From assembly GCF_040412425.1 (NCBI RefSeq), contig NC_089767.1:2001969-2065968 (forward strand): DNA of 64,000 nucleotides. The letters are read 5' to 3'. Under the pieces are notes generated by a model. That model saw only the letters and a program-made list of their open reading frames with translations, did not search any database and had not been told where the DNA came from. Below, piece by piece: positions 45,541 through 57,409 of this stretch (the first letter of the stretch is position 1; every line of letters starts with the position of its first letter). The translations under genes and the position numbers were made by a program. The stretch comes from Macrobrachium rosenbergii (lineage: Eukaryota > Arthropoda > Malacostraca > Decapoda > Palaemonidae).

Positions 45541-45900
45541 AAAAAAAAATAACTGAATTTGAGCAAAAAAAGAAAGCTGTGACGTCACTGAAGCAGTGAC
45601 ACGGTTACATCCCCTTCAGACATTCCTTCCTAAGGGAATCTAGAATGCCCACAGAGCCAGGACGAATAGGAAAAATAATATTTCAGTTTTGTGACGCTAA
45701 GGTTCGATTACCTAGACACACCACCGTCTTGGTTGCTATGGCTGTCATTTTTTCCGTGGGGGAGGGGTGGGGGAAATAGTAAGGGGGAGTAGGGCCTGCG
45801 TTTCCGAATTCTCCTGCACCAGAAGGCTCCATGATCTATTTTGGGAGGACCAAAATGGGTCCCAGGGAGTTTGGCTGATGGGATTATATATATTTTTTCG
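45541..45900. other. gene-free DNA
   Basis: Nothing beyond a G-rich patch (GGGGGAGGGGTGGGGGAAA near 45757) is recognised. Confidence 0.5.
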
Positions 45901-45901
45901 T

Positions 45902-45956
45902 TGGCTGGAATGTATTTAAGTAAATACAATTTAGTTTAGCAAATGTCTGCTTGTAC

Positions 45957-46032
<76 letters not shown>

Positions 46033-46100
46033 TTTTTTGTTGTTGTTTGTTGAAATGTATTTAAGTAAATACAGTTATAGTTTAACAAACATCTGCCCAC

Positions 46101-46156
<56 letters not shown>

Positions 46157-46215
46157 TTTTTGGTTGGTTGAAATGTATTTAAGTAAATACAATTTATAGC
46201 TTAGCTCTCATCTGC

Positions 46216-46255
<40 letters not shown>
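45902..46255. repeat. three (TC)n arrays with about 50-bp anchor copies
   Basis: TC runs at 45959-46030, 46103-46148 and 46217-46253 are preceded by anchors at 45904, 46050 and 46168. The anchors share GAAATGTATTTAAGTAAATA then CA and TTTAGTTTAGCAAACATCTG, so the whole cassette was duplicated. Confidence 0.9.
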
Positions 46256-46257
<2 letters not shown>

Positions 46258-46387
46258 TTTGTGCATCTGTCTCTCTCTCTCTCTGTATATTTTTTTTATA
46301 TTTGCATTTTGTTTTACAAATAGCATCATTAGAATTAATTTGAATTTAACGTTCAAGACTTGATATAAAGAGATACAAAAAATACCA

Positions 46388-46388
46388 T

Positions 46389-46416
<28 letters not shown>
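46388..46416. repeat. (CA)n microsatellite
   Basis: About 14 CA units. Confidence 0.9.
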
Positions 46417-46422
<6 letters not shown>

Positions 46423-46635
46423 TGTCTGAAATGGAAAACCTTCATCATTCCAGTATATCACTTTATACATGGGCCACGGGTGTAATTGTCTCTTAAGTAG
46501 ATTAGAGTAACGCGTGGCTAGCCCAATAATATTTTGGAATGGACTCATTCGCAAAGGTACCACCGTGATTGACTTCGGAGATTTCGTTTCTATTTCGCAA
46601 AGAGATGCGGTAGGTCCATGAAGTCTTTACCTCCT

Positions 46636-47025
46636 TTTTAGTTTTCCGTAAAAGAAAACTATTGCGCCGGCTTTGTCTGTCGGTCCGCACTTTATTCTGT
46701 CCGCTCTTTTTTCTGTCCGCCCTCAGATCTTGAAAACTACTGAGGCTAGAGGGCTGCAAATTGGTATGTTGATTATCCATCCTCCAATCATCAAACACAC
46801 CAAATTGCAGCCCTCTAGCTTCAGTAGTTTTTATTTTATTTAAGGAAACGATATAGAATAGGCCACCACCGGGCCGTGGTTAAAGTTTCATGGGTCACGG
46901 CTCGTACAGCATTATACCGCGACAACCTAAAGATAGATCTGTTTTCGGTGTCCTTGATTATACGCAGTAGCGGCTGTACAGAAAACTCGATTGCGCTGAA
47001 GAAACTTCGGCGCACTTTTTACTTG
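46636..47025 (+). repeat. P repeat copy 6
   Basis: TTTTTAGTTTTCCGTAAAAG start, long hairpin at about 46733-46835 and H1 TGCGCTGAAG/CTTCGGCGCA at 46991-47014. One H1 arm is substituted so that a G-T wobble preserves pairing in RNA. The GTTAAAGTTAGCCATAATCG segment is deleted. Confidence 0.9.
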
Positions 47026-47150
47026 TCTTTTGTTAGTATTAAAACCTTGAAGGGATTCATCATTCAATACATTTATTATTTAATACACATCAGTCGATTT
47101 GCGTTTAGTATATTTGATTCATGTTCGTTTTGTGAGTAATTCAATACAGA

Positions 47151-47425
47151 GGTTCCAATCATTTTTGCTCGCGACCCATAAATCAAAGTGCGAGCAATGT
47201 AGTCTTGAAATTTGTTTCCGAGTTACTGGAACTAATATACGACGAGTCTTGGCAGCGTGAAAATTTATGTTTCTGTTATTAGACTACGACAGAAGTATGA
47301 TCGACTGATTTATGCAGTTCATTGCATCAATCAGTCGATCATACTTCTATCATAGTCTAATAACAGAAACATAAATTTTACTCGCACTTTGATTTATGGG
47401 TCGCGAGCAAAACTTATTGGAACCT
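47151..47425. repeat. foldback element with asymmetric insert
   Basis: Ends AGGTTCCAAT and ATTGGAACCT are inverted. Inside, TTTTGCTCGCGACCCATAAA pairs with TTTATGGGTCGCGAGCAAAA-type sequence, and AATTTATGTTTCTGTTATTA pairs with TAATAACAGAAACATAAATT. The loop lies near 47313-47328. The left arm carries about 64 extra bases (47195-47258) that the right arm lacks. It is non-coding and MITE-like. Confidence 0.85.
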
Positions 47426-47451
47426 TTGTCGTGAACCAATCACAAAATGGC

Positions 47452-47773
47452 TGTCAAGCCAAGCACTGGGGCACTTTCGGCACAGCGCTTAATTCTGAAA
47501 AGAGGGAGTTAGAGTGACTGGACAGCAAGATAAAGAGATCCAGAGTATATAGCAAATGTAGCTCAAGGTGGCACTGGAAGAAAACCCTTTAGCTCCACTA
47601 AGAAGTAGCAGAGAGGTTGGATAGCTAAAGAAAGAAGGGAAAATGGAATGGAGGTAAAGTAAAAGGCAAAAAGTGGGTACAGCTAGTGGCCGAAGGGACG
47701 CTGCAAACATTCTTCAGTAATACCTACAGTGCATCATGTGAAATGCACTCAGTACTGTTACCCCCATGTGGGA
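47452..47773 (-). mobile_element. D1 repeat, divergent subfamily copy
   Basis: AAGCCAAGCACTGGGGCACT to ACTGTTACCCCCATGTGGG. It shares subfamily features with 3236-3552, such as AAAAAGTGGGTACAGCTAGT. Confidence 0.75.
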
Positions 47774-48285
47774 TACGATAAAAGTAGCAGACATTCATAA
47801 AAAAGAAGTGCCAATATTAGCGTTAAAAAGGCTTTAAATGTGTAAACTAATTTACAGGAAACAAAAATCCTTTTTAGTACAAACAGCAAGAAGAACAACA
47901 TTTCATAATTGCTACCAGAAAGTTTCACGATGCTTGCAAGCTTTTTTGAATCCAGATTATTTGTTGACAGATCGCGACATAATTCGTGCTATGATTTTAA
48001 GCGTTTCAGTGCTTCTTTTTCCATATCTTGAAAGCGAAGAACGCTATTTCTGAAGGAAATAAAGGTTTCTCCCGGAGCGAAAAGTTGCAGAACTTAGCAA
48101 CGTCTCTTGTTGATGAAGAGTTAGAAACAAACCATTCAAAGGTTTCTTCCGGATTAAGATGACAAATAAGTCATTTTTGGACTGGGGGCGGGAGGGGGCG
48201 GATACTTGGTGCTGGAAAGACATAGGTGATACTTGGATACTTTAAATAGACAAATAGTTTTGTTTGTCCGAAAACATTAAACCCA
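47774..48285. other. gene-free DNA
   Basis: No supported gene. Confidence 0.45.
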
Positions 48286-48289
48286 GGGG

Positions 48290-48533
48290 AGTGGGTTTAA
48301 GGTTAGCACAGGTCATTCTGTAGATGACCGCTTGCGTGTGCGTCGAAACGTAAGTTAGTAAATAACCAACAATGGTATATTTTTCCAAGTACTTTAGAAA
48401 TTTAATAAACCATCTACCTACTGCTAAGAAGAATATAATAAGAAAAACAGAGAAGACTCTGTTTAAGCTGAATACCGTTGAAACAGCAACTGTTTTCAAG
48501 AACGCTCCCCTTAAACGGATTCCGAGCAAATGA
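48290..48533 (+). mobile_element. candidate Penelope-like 5' fragment
   Basis: A degenerate hammerhead-like core, CTGTAGA at 48318-48324 with GAC/GTC stem and GAAA at 48345-48348, sits 24 bases upstream of an ATG (48372) opening a 53-codon frame that begins MVYFSKYFRNLINHL and ends LKRIPSK with TGA at 48531. Ribozyme upstream of an ORF is the arrangement of Penelope-like elements, but no RT or GIY-YIG sequence follows and the protein is not recognised. Confidence 0.35.
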
Positions 48534-48644
48534 AGGCATATTCTTTATTAATTAGAGAAAATGAAATCAGGGAGAAGCATACGATTGCCTTAAGACATAA
48601 TGGATATAAAAGCTATCCCTGTTCCTCTTTATAGAATAGATAGA

Positions 48645-48948
48645 GCAGACTGTAGGATTTCGGCCAAGGCCAAGCGCTGGGACTTCTGAGGTCATTCAGC
48701 GCTGAAAGGGAAAGTGACAGTAAGAAGGTTCGAAAGGTGTAACAGGAGGAAAACCTCGCAGTTGCACTATGAATTAATTGTTAGGAGAGGGTGGAAAGTC
48801 ATCTGGAAAAAAGAGAATATAAACGGAGGTATAGTAAAAGGAATGAAAGAGGTCGCAGTTAGGTGTCATAGGGACGCTGCAAAACCCTCTAGTAATGCCT
48901 ACAGTGCACCACAAGTGGTGTACTGAAGGGCACTACCCTTCTACGGGA
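48645..48948 (-). mobile_element. D1 repeat
   Basis: GTAGGATTTCGGCCAAGGCC to ACTACCCTTCTACGGG; near full length. Confidence 0.9.
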
Positions 48949-49151
48949 AGTTCCTATATACAAGATTAATTTCTAACACTAATTAGCTTTCTACTTAAGT
49001 TATTTGTTTACCTGATTATTAGTCATTATTATTCACTTTTCTTCTTGGCTAATTTTTCTGTTCCTTTAAACAAGTTTGACCCGAATTTTCGGGACTTTTA
49101 CCTCTCAAGAGAGTGATATTTTTGCTTATTCTGTGAGAATTAGTATAGATT

Positions 49152-49412
49152 AAGACTGCCCTAAAATGGAAGACTGCAGTATCTGCAAAAATGCAAAACT
49201 GAGAAAAATGGTAAATACTGCAGTTTTCCCTTACCTTATTACTGATTTTGCAGATACTGCAAGTGGAACCCCCTAAATACTCGTGGAAAGCATTGAAGAA
49301 TCATTCTGAAACTGCAGTAACTTATGTAGTAGTGTTTCACGAGCCCAGTAGTGGAATATCTCAGTTTTGAAAGTTTTGCAGAAACTCCAGTTTTCCATTT
49401 TAGGGCAGAAGA
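49152..49412. mobile_element. short TIR element (MITE-like), 253 bp
   Basis: The termini CTGCCCTAAAATGGAAGACT (from 49156) and AGTTTTCCATTTTAGGGCAG (to 49408) are inverted repeats of about 20 bp or more, extended by GCAGTATCTGCAAAA/TTTTGCAGAAACT. AAGA on both sides (49152-49155 and 49409-49412) is a candidate 4-bp target duplication. Non-coding; superfamily not assigned. Confidence 0.75.
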
Positions 49413-49635
49413 ATAAACGGAACGTCGTTGGAAATTAATTTTATAAGTCGCACAAGAGTGCATGCCTTTGCGAGCTGAGGTGAAGAGCGTCTTTGGACAC
49501 AAGCATGAACGCAACTTTGGGCGTAAGACACAGACGAAAAGATTGTGGAATCAATTGTGATGAAACCTCTGAACAGATTCTTTGGGATACGAAGGTTGAA
49601 AAGTGATCAAAATTGAGAAGAGGCGAAGATGTGAT

Positions 49636-49933
49636 TCCCCGTAGTGGGTTAGTTCCGTCAATGCACCTCACGGTGTGAACTGTAGGCACTACTAACGTTT
49701 TTTTTGCAGCGTCCCTTCCTTCGGCCCCTAGCTGCAACCCCTTTCATTCCTTTTACTGCACCTCCATTCATATCTTTCTTCCATCTTGCTATCCCCCGTC
49801 TCCTAACAATTATTTCATAGTGCAACTGCTCTGAGGTTTTCCTCCTGTTACACCTTTCAGACCTACTCACTCTCAATTTCCTTTTCAGCGCTGAATGACT
49901 TCATGGGCCCTAGCGCTTCGACTGTTCCATTCC
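49636..49933 (+). mobile_element. D1 repeat
   Basis: CCCCGTAGTGGGTTAGTTCC to GGGCCCTAGCGCTTCGACTG and TTCCATTCC tail. Confidence 0.9.
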
Positions 49934-50240
49934 GAAGATAATATATAATTCAAGGGGTAAACTTAGATAAACAAGATATCTTAAGCTGGCTCCGAAGGGA
50001 GAATGAAAGGGTGACCTGGAAACCTAAAAAGCTTCTGAGCTGATCAAATGGCAGAACACAAATGGGCCTCACTATCAAATAAGAGCACGATTGCGAACAA
50101 TATAGAGGTAAATTGTTCAATGTCCACTTTACGTAAGGCAGTTAATATGCTGCTGATGAGGCGCCTGTATAGTTGCACGAAGCAGCCAAGAGTCTCTGGA
50201 AGACTCTGCACAAGGGACTCTCAGTCATTCCAATCAAGCG

Positions 50241-50556
50241 TTGAACTGAACTGAATTTGATATAGAATTTAGGCTAAAGGCTAAGTACTGGGACCTATGA
50301 GGCCATTCAGCGCTGAAACGGAAATTGACAGTAGAAAGGTTTGAAAGGCGTAACAGGAGGAAAACCTCAGTTCCACTAGGAATCAATTGTTTGGAGAAGA
50401 TGGAAAGTAAGATGGAAGAAAGAGAATATGAAAAGAGGTACAGTAAAAGGAACGAAAGGGGTTGCGACTAGGGGCCGAAGGCACGCTGCAAAGAACCGTA
50501 AGTAATGCCTACAGTGCACCGCATGAGATGCACTGACGGCAGTACCCCCTGCGGGA
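50241..50556 (-). mobile_element. D1 repeat
   Basis: TGAACTGAACTGAATTTGAT edge, TTTAGGCTAAAGGCTAAGTA, to CAGTACCCCCTGCGGG. Confidence 0.9.
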
Positions 50557-50806
50557 TCCATTCAAGAGTTGGGAGTCGCCGGAGGTGCCATTTTTACATG
50601 AATGACTATGCTCTAGTTTTAGAAAATGACACCACTTCCTTGCTGTCTCCAAAATCCTCACTTTAAGGGAGTATGACTGCAGCCTCGTACTCTCTAGAGC
50701 CGTTTCTTTCTTTTTTTTTTTCTTTTTTTTCACGCAATCCTCGGAAGGCAGAAAGACAGATATGTAAGGATGGGGCTTGACCACGAAGGAGGCACAGACC
50801 AGATTT

Positions 50807-51200
50807 TTTAGTTTCTGTAAAAAAAACTGTTCTGCCGGCTTTGTTTGTCCGTCCGCACTTTTTCTGTCCACCCTCAGCTCTCAAAACCTACTGAGGCTAC
50901 AGCGCTGCAAATTGATATGTTGATCATCCACCCTCCAATCATCAAACATATCAAATTGCAGCCCTCTAGCCTAAGTAGTTTATATTTTATTTTATTTAAG
51001 GTTAAAGTTAGCCATAATCGTGCGTCTGGCAACGATATAGACCAGGCCACCTCCGGGCCGTGGTGAAAATTTCGTGGGCCGCGGCTCATACAGCATTATA
51101 CCGAGACCACCGGAGGATAGATCTATTTTCGGTGGCCTTGATTATAAACTGTACAGAAAAATCGAGTGCGCCAAAGAAACTTCAGCGCATTTTTTTACTT
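50807..51200 (+). repeat. P repeat copy 7
   Basis: TTTTTTAGTTTCTGTAAAAA start, long hairpin at about 50884-50983, CCACCGGAGGATAGATCTAT (H2 decayed) and TGCGCCAAAGAAACTTCAGC with both H1 arms mutated. Confidence 0.9.
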
Positions 51201-51665
51201 TTTTTTTCAGAGCCTCCATAGATCAATCATATCGATTATCAGCCGAATCCTGATGACTTGACATTTTGTAGTCTCTCTCTGTCATTTAGATCTTGGAACC
51301 GTGATTTATCTCCGTCCACGAATCTGGAATGTTTCGATATGAAGAAAATTCTGTCATTTCAGTTACGGAGAGAGAGAGAGAGAGAGAGATTTAGTGCTAC
51401 AAAACATTTTTTGAAGTCGAGGAGGCAGAGAGAAAATTCTGTACTAAAGAGAGAGAGAGAGAGAGAGGCTCCTTATCACTATGCACCTTTTTCACCTGTA
51501 GAGGGGCTGGGGGCCAGAGAGTGTTAGTCCCCCAGTTCTTAGTATATTTCATGGGGGGTGAGGTTGCGGGGCCCTGTGCCTCTCTTGATTATCTGTTTTG
51601 TTAACCCATACCCAGATGGGTCGAGTGGTGGGGACTTTGCAAGAGTTATGCTATGCCATTCCATA
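51201..51665. other. gene-free DNA with short (AG)n runs
   Basis: AG runs near 51369-51389 and 51448-51467 follow similar flanks (GAGATTTAGTGCTACAAAAC and the related 32.2-kb segment TTTAGTGCTGCAAAAATATT). Confidence 0.5.
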
Positions 51666-51669
51666 TAAC

Positions 51670-51925
<256 letters not shown>

Positions 51926-52201
51926 CGTTTTCGTCTGCCACTTCACATATTTCTTCCTCCTCAGACGCACCATTTTATTGATCGTCTTCCCATATTTCTT
52001 ACCATTTTCGTTTTTCCTTTGCCCCTTTGCACTTTTTGCCGGCTTCCCTTATTGCCCACTTATCCATCTTCCTCCGCCTCTTCACATGTTCTTGGTTATC
52101 TCAGCAAATACATGTTTCCTGTGCGTTATCTTCCACGAATCTCCACGCATTTCCAGTCTTTTTTCTCATAGTTCTAATCCAAGCTCTCTCCTACTATAAA
52201 A

Positions 52202-52550
52202 GAGAGGGAGAGTGAATCTGTACAATGACATACACATGTGCTGAACACAATACTCATGTCATTTAAATCATACTAAACAAAATAAAGAGAGAGAGAGAAT
52301 CTGTACAATGAGATATCTGAACAATGACGAAACTGAGCACAATACTCATATGTCATTTAGATCAAACTAAACAAAATAAAGAGAGAGAGAGAATCTGTAC
52401 AATGACATGAACATGGGCTGAGCACAATACTTATACGTCATTTAGAACAAACTAAAAGAGAGAGAAAGATTCTATACAATGACAAACATGTTCTGGGCAC
52501 AGTACTCTTATATCTGAAAAATAAGACGTGCATTTAAGACAAGAGAGAGA
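52202..52550. repeat. about 90-bp tandem repeat, four units
   Basis: Each unit starts with a short GAGAGA run, then AATCTGTACAATGACATRRA, CTGAGCACAATACT, CATWTAGAWCAAACTAAA and CAAAATAAA. Units at about 52202, 52287, 52381 and 52457 are progressively diverged. Confidence 0.85.
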
Positions 52551-52975
52551 GAGAGAGAGAGAGATCAGAGCTACGAAGAGGAGCATGTCGAGAGCTGCAA
52601 AGACTTGAACTCTTTAGATGAATTTACCGCTCTCTGAGAGAGAGAAGATAAAAGGTAAAATTGAGGGCCCTCAGGCTCCCTAACCACTGTTCGTCATCAT
52701 TTTGGTCAGTCGTTTGCTGTGAAAATAATCACTCCCTACCCCATCCTTTTTTTGCCGTTCTTTAGTTTATATATTTTTTCCCGGAGGCGTTCGTAAAAAA
52801 AATAGAAAAATAGTGGTTTCTCATACGATAAATCTTTATCCTGCCGTCGGGTTCGGCAGCTATACATAGTAAGGGAAAGTATATATTAATTTGATCGTCT
52901 CCTGTATTAAATGCTCCTAGTTCCTTTTGGTTTTAAAGTGTATTATAAGTTCATTCTCTCTTCTCTCTTTATATA
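52551..52975. other. gene-free DNA
   Basis: No gene or family recognised. Confidence 0.5.
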
Positions 52976-52978
52976 TAA

Positions 52979-53073
<95 letters not shown>
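52976..53073. repeat. (CA)n(TA)n microsatellite
   Basis: A short CA run and about 41 AT units. Confidence 0.95.
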
Positions 53074-53076
<3 letters not shown>

Positions 53077-53094
53077 ACATCTAAATCATCATAA

Positions 53095-53131
53095 TTTCCT
53101 TACTTGCTGATGTCATTATGAACAGTAAAGA

Positions 53132-53206
<75 letters not shown>

Positions 53207-53242
53207 TCCCATGCTTGCTGATTTAATTATGAAAAGGAAAGA

Positions 53243-53292
<50 letters not shown>

Positions 53293-53339
53293 TCCCATGC
53301 TTGCTGATCTAATTATGAACAGGAAAGACATTATTATTA

Positions 53340-53374
<35 letters not shown>

Positions 53375-53500
53375 GTTATTATTATCGTTATCTTTCCCAT
53401 TCTTGCTGATATAATTATGAACAGAAAAGATATTATCCTTACTATTATTATTATTATTATTATTCCCCGCTTGCTGATATAATTACGAACAGGAGAGAAA
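53095..53500. repeat. anchor plus (ATT)n tandem array, five anchors
   Basis: Five copies of a 32-bp anchor (CTTGCTGATATAATTATGAA then CAGGAAAGA) at about 53102, 53214, 53298, 53402 and 53467, each followed by 5-27 ATT units and a TTCCCATG link except the last. The anchor stays well conserved while the microsatellite length varies. Confidence 0.9.
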
Positions 53501-53868
53501 ACAGTCCCTCGCCTCCCACCCGCAATAGCCGAAAGTGTGGCGAGGTGATTCTCCTCCCACGATACCAACTTCATGTCGAGAGGGTCGCCTTAATTAACCA
53601 GATATATGCAGGAAGGAGATACCTTCGTTATCGAATTTATTATCCCAGGCACCTGGAATACCTTCGTACTTCTCGTGTTTTCTTTTTCTTTTCCACTGGA
53701 CATAATCTCTCCTCGTGAGGGGAAGTTAGTAATGATGTAAAGGTAATTAGTCAGCGTAAAATGCTGATGCACGGTAATAAAAAATGCATTGTACGGACTG
53801 TTAGAGAAAAATTGGAAGGATTTGGGTGTGGAATTTCATTAGTGAGCGTCGATGTTCTTGAGTTCAGT
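53501..53868. other. gene-free DNA
   Basis: No supported gene. Confidence 0.45.
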
Positions 53869-53869
53869 T

Positions 53870-54118
<249 letters not shown>

Positions 54119-54705
54119 ACGAACTTAAGAGCGTCTAAATTCACTAATTACATTCCATATATATATATATACCTTAAGCTTTTTCACAGCAAGTCTTTTA
54201 GGAGTTTTTGTTGAAGCTGTTAGCCGTATGCCCAGCCCTAAGGCTGGTCAGTGGGCATATGTGTCAACAGGCTTTGGCACTTCTTGGTGTTCACCCCTGA
54301 AAGTACTGATAAGACAGTATTGATCTCCTACACTTGCTATCTTTTATTTATATATACTGTATTTTCCTTCCTTGTATTTTTTTACAGTTTTTACAGGTAC
54401 ACATAAACTACAGACATGAACACAGCAACTTACAGTTGATTGTGCCAGAGTTATAGCAGAAGGTTTTATAAACATATATTGGGTTCAGGCAGTGTGATAT
54501 CCCAGACTCTCGGCAGAAATCTAAGTTGGTGGACTACAAATTGGGTAGCGGGAACTCACTATAGTGGAACAAGTGCTGAAAACAGTACCAAAGGGTTTCT
54601 TTTAAAGAAACCTCAGGGTGGGTCTACACTACAGAAAAACATTTCTTATAAGCACATCAGAAACTTCTTGCATACTTATCGCAAACAGTTTGGAGACAAG
54701 TCAAC
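54119..54705. other. gene-free DNA
   Basis: A small stem GCCCAGCCCTAAGGCTGGTC near 54231 is the only structure seen. Confidence 0.45.
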
Positions 54706-54988
54706 AATGGAATGGAATACAGAATTTTGGCCAAAAACCAACTGCTTGGACCTATGAGATCATTCAGCGCTGAAATGGAAACTGATAACAAAAAGGTTTG
54801 AAAGGTGTAACTGGAGGAAAACCTCGCAGTTGCACTACGAAACAATCGTTAGAAGATGGTGGAGAGTAAGATGGAAGAAGAGAACATGAACGGAGGTACA
54901 GTTAAAGGGATGAAAGGGGTTGCAGCTAGTGGCCGAAGGGACTCTGCAAAGAACCGTTCACTGACGGCACTACCCCGCTTACAGGGGT
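54706..54988 (-). mobile_element. D1 repeat
   Basis: AATGGAATGGAATACAGAAT tail edge (in reverse), TTTTGGCCAAAAACC, to CACTACCCCGCTTACAGGGG. A segment near GCCTACAGTGCACC is deleted. Confidence 0.9.
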
Positions 54989-55139
54989 CAACAACTGGAA
55001 TTGGAAAACGAATTTTTGGCAAAGAATATGAAACACCATTTTGAACTACCAATAAGTAGCTGACTTGCATTTAGCCTTTCTGTGGTGTGTGTGCGTGCGA
55101 TAAGTTACCAACAGGTTGATGACATGTTTTACTGCAGTG

Positions 55140-56850
55140 TAGGCGCACTCTTATGACAGATAGTAACCAACAGCAGAAACATCCACAAGAATGTTACATA
55201 AGCATCCACAAGAGTCTCAAGTAACTAGCAGCAAAACCTTTCCCAAGAAGCTAGTATAACTAGCAACAAAACTTCCACAAAATCTCAAGTAACTAGCAGC
55301 AAAAATTTCTCCATCCACAGGAATCTCAAGTAACTAGCAACAAAATCATCTACAAGAATCTAACGTAGCTAACAAAAAAACATCATTAAGAACCTTGAGT
55401 AACTGCCAGCACTAACATTAATAAGAATATCAAAAACATCCCAAGAATCAAGTAACAGCAGCAAAACATCCCAAGAATCTCAAAATCAGCAAAAAACATC
55501 CCCAAAATCTCAAGTAACAAGCAAAAACATCCCTCTGGCAAGCAGCAAAAAATCCCAAAATCTCCTGGAGCAAAAACATCCTCAAAAATCTCAAGTAACA
55601 GCAAGAAAAACATCCCCAAAAATCTCAAGTAACAGCAGCAAAAAAATATCCCCAAAAATCTTCAGCAAACAGCAGCAAACACTTACACTTCCACAAGAAT
55701 ATTGTATAACCAGCAGCAAAAACATCCCAAGAATCTCAAGTAACAGCAGCAAAAAATCCCCAAGAATCTCAAGTAACAGCAGCAAAAAATCCCCAAGAAT
55801 CTCAAGTAACAGCAGCAAAAAATCCCCAAGAATCTCAAGTAACAGCAGCAAAAACATCCCCAAGTATCTCAAATAACAGTAGTAAAAATATCCCCAAGAA
55901 ACTCAAGTAACAGCAGCAAAAATATCCCCAAGAATCTCAAGTAACAGCAGCAACAACATCCTCAAGAATCTCAAGCAACAGCAGCAAAAACATCCCCAAA
56001 AATCTCAAGCAACAGCAGCAAAAGCATCCCCAAGAAACTCAAGTAACAGGAGCAAAAACATCCCCAAGAAACTCAAGTGACAGGAGCAAAAACATCCCCA
56101 AGAATCTCAAGTAACAGCAGCAAAACCATCCTCGAGAATCTCAAGTAACAGCAGCAAAAACATCCTAACAATCTCAAGTAACAAGAGCAAAAACATCCTC
56201 GAGAATCTCAAGTAACAGCAGCAAAAACATCCTAACAATCTCAAGTAACAGCAGCAAAAACATCCTAACAATCTCAAGTAACAGCAGCAACAACATCCTC
56301 AAGAATCTCAAGCAACAGCAGCAAAAACATCCCCAAGAATCTCGAGTAACAGCAGCAAAAACATCCTAACAATCTCAAGTAACAGCAGCAAAAACATCCT
56401 AACAATCTCAAGTAACAGCAGCAAAAACATCCTAACAATCTCAAGTAACAGCAAGCAAGCAACATCCTCAAGAATCTCAAGCAACAGCAGCAAAAACATC
56501 CCCAAAAATCTCAAGTAACAGCAGCAAAAACATCCCCAAAAATCTCAAGTAACAGCAGCAAAAACATCCCCAAAAATCTCAAGCAACAGCAGCAAAAACA
56601 TCCCCAAGAAACTCAAGTAACAGCAGCAAAAACATCCCCAAGAATCTCAAGTAACAGCAGCAAAAACATCCAAACAATCTCAAGTAACAGCAGCAAAAAC
56701 ATCCTAACAATCTCAAGTAACAACAGCAAAAACATCCTCGAGAATCCCAAGTAACAGCAGCAAACATCCAAAAGAATTTTTATACCCAACAGCAAAAACA
56801 TCCTCAAGAATCTAAAGGAATAGCAGCAAACATCCACAAGAATCTGGGCC
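55140..56850. repeat. 34-bp minisatellite, about 50 units
   Basis: Consensus ACATCCCCAAGAATCTCAAG then TAACAGCAGCAAAA. Units are homogeneous in the centre (55720-56760) and diverged at both edges (for example ACTAGCAGCAAAAC variants near 55215-55400), as expected from unequal exchange. Alternative forms ATCCTAACAATCTCAAG and ATCCTCGAGAATCTCAAG cluster at 56130-56460. Minus-strand open frames of the type LLLLLEILGDVFAAV are translations of the array. Confidence 0.95.
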
Positions 56851-57098
56851 TCAGGCTATTCGAGCTTGCGCCTTCAGGCTTTTATATTGTATTCTTACCC
56901 ATATCATAGGTAACTCTTCATATATTTTCCAAGTACCTCTGAATGGATAGCAAGAATTCTATAGCTGTTCGCTCTTTATTTGTCTTGGTATATTATGGCC
57001 TTTTTATGATAACAAGGACAGCTTCATCGAAAATGACAGAATAACAGCAGGATGTTCTGAAACATCGAAGAGAGACCTCGTTTTCCTTGGGAATCACA
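56851..57098. other. gene-free DNA
   Basis: Short AT-rich stretch; nothing recognised. Confidence 0.5.
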
Positions 57099-57409
57099 TG
57101 GAATATGGAATTTTGGCCCAAGGCCAAGCGCTGGGACCTGTGAGGTCATTCAGCGCTGAAACAGAAATTGATAGTCGAAAGGTTTGAAAGGTGTAACAGG
57201 AGGAAAACTTCGCAGTTGCACTATGAAGCAACTGTATGGAGAGAGTGGACAGTAAGATTGAAGAAAGAGAACATGAACAGAGGTACAGTCAAAGCAACGA
57301 AAGGGGTTGCAGCTAGGGGCCGAAGGGACGCTGCAAAGGGCCTTAAGTAATGGCTACAGTGGACTGCCTAAGATGGACTGATGACACTACCCCCTCCCCC
57401 CCACGGGGG
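57099..57409 (-). mobile_element. D1 repeat
   Basis: TGGAATATGGAATTTTGGCC to ACTACCCCCTCCCCCCCACG and GGGG; full length. Confidence 0.9.

Noticed and set aside
55386..56837. Minus-strand frames rich in LLLLLEILGDV
   Set aside because: Translation of the 34-bp minisatellite. The period is not a multiple of three, so frames rotate and end quickly.
55140..56850. CRISPR-like array of regular 34-bp repeats
   Set aside because: There are no unique spacers between units, and the genome is eukaryotic.
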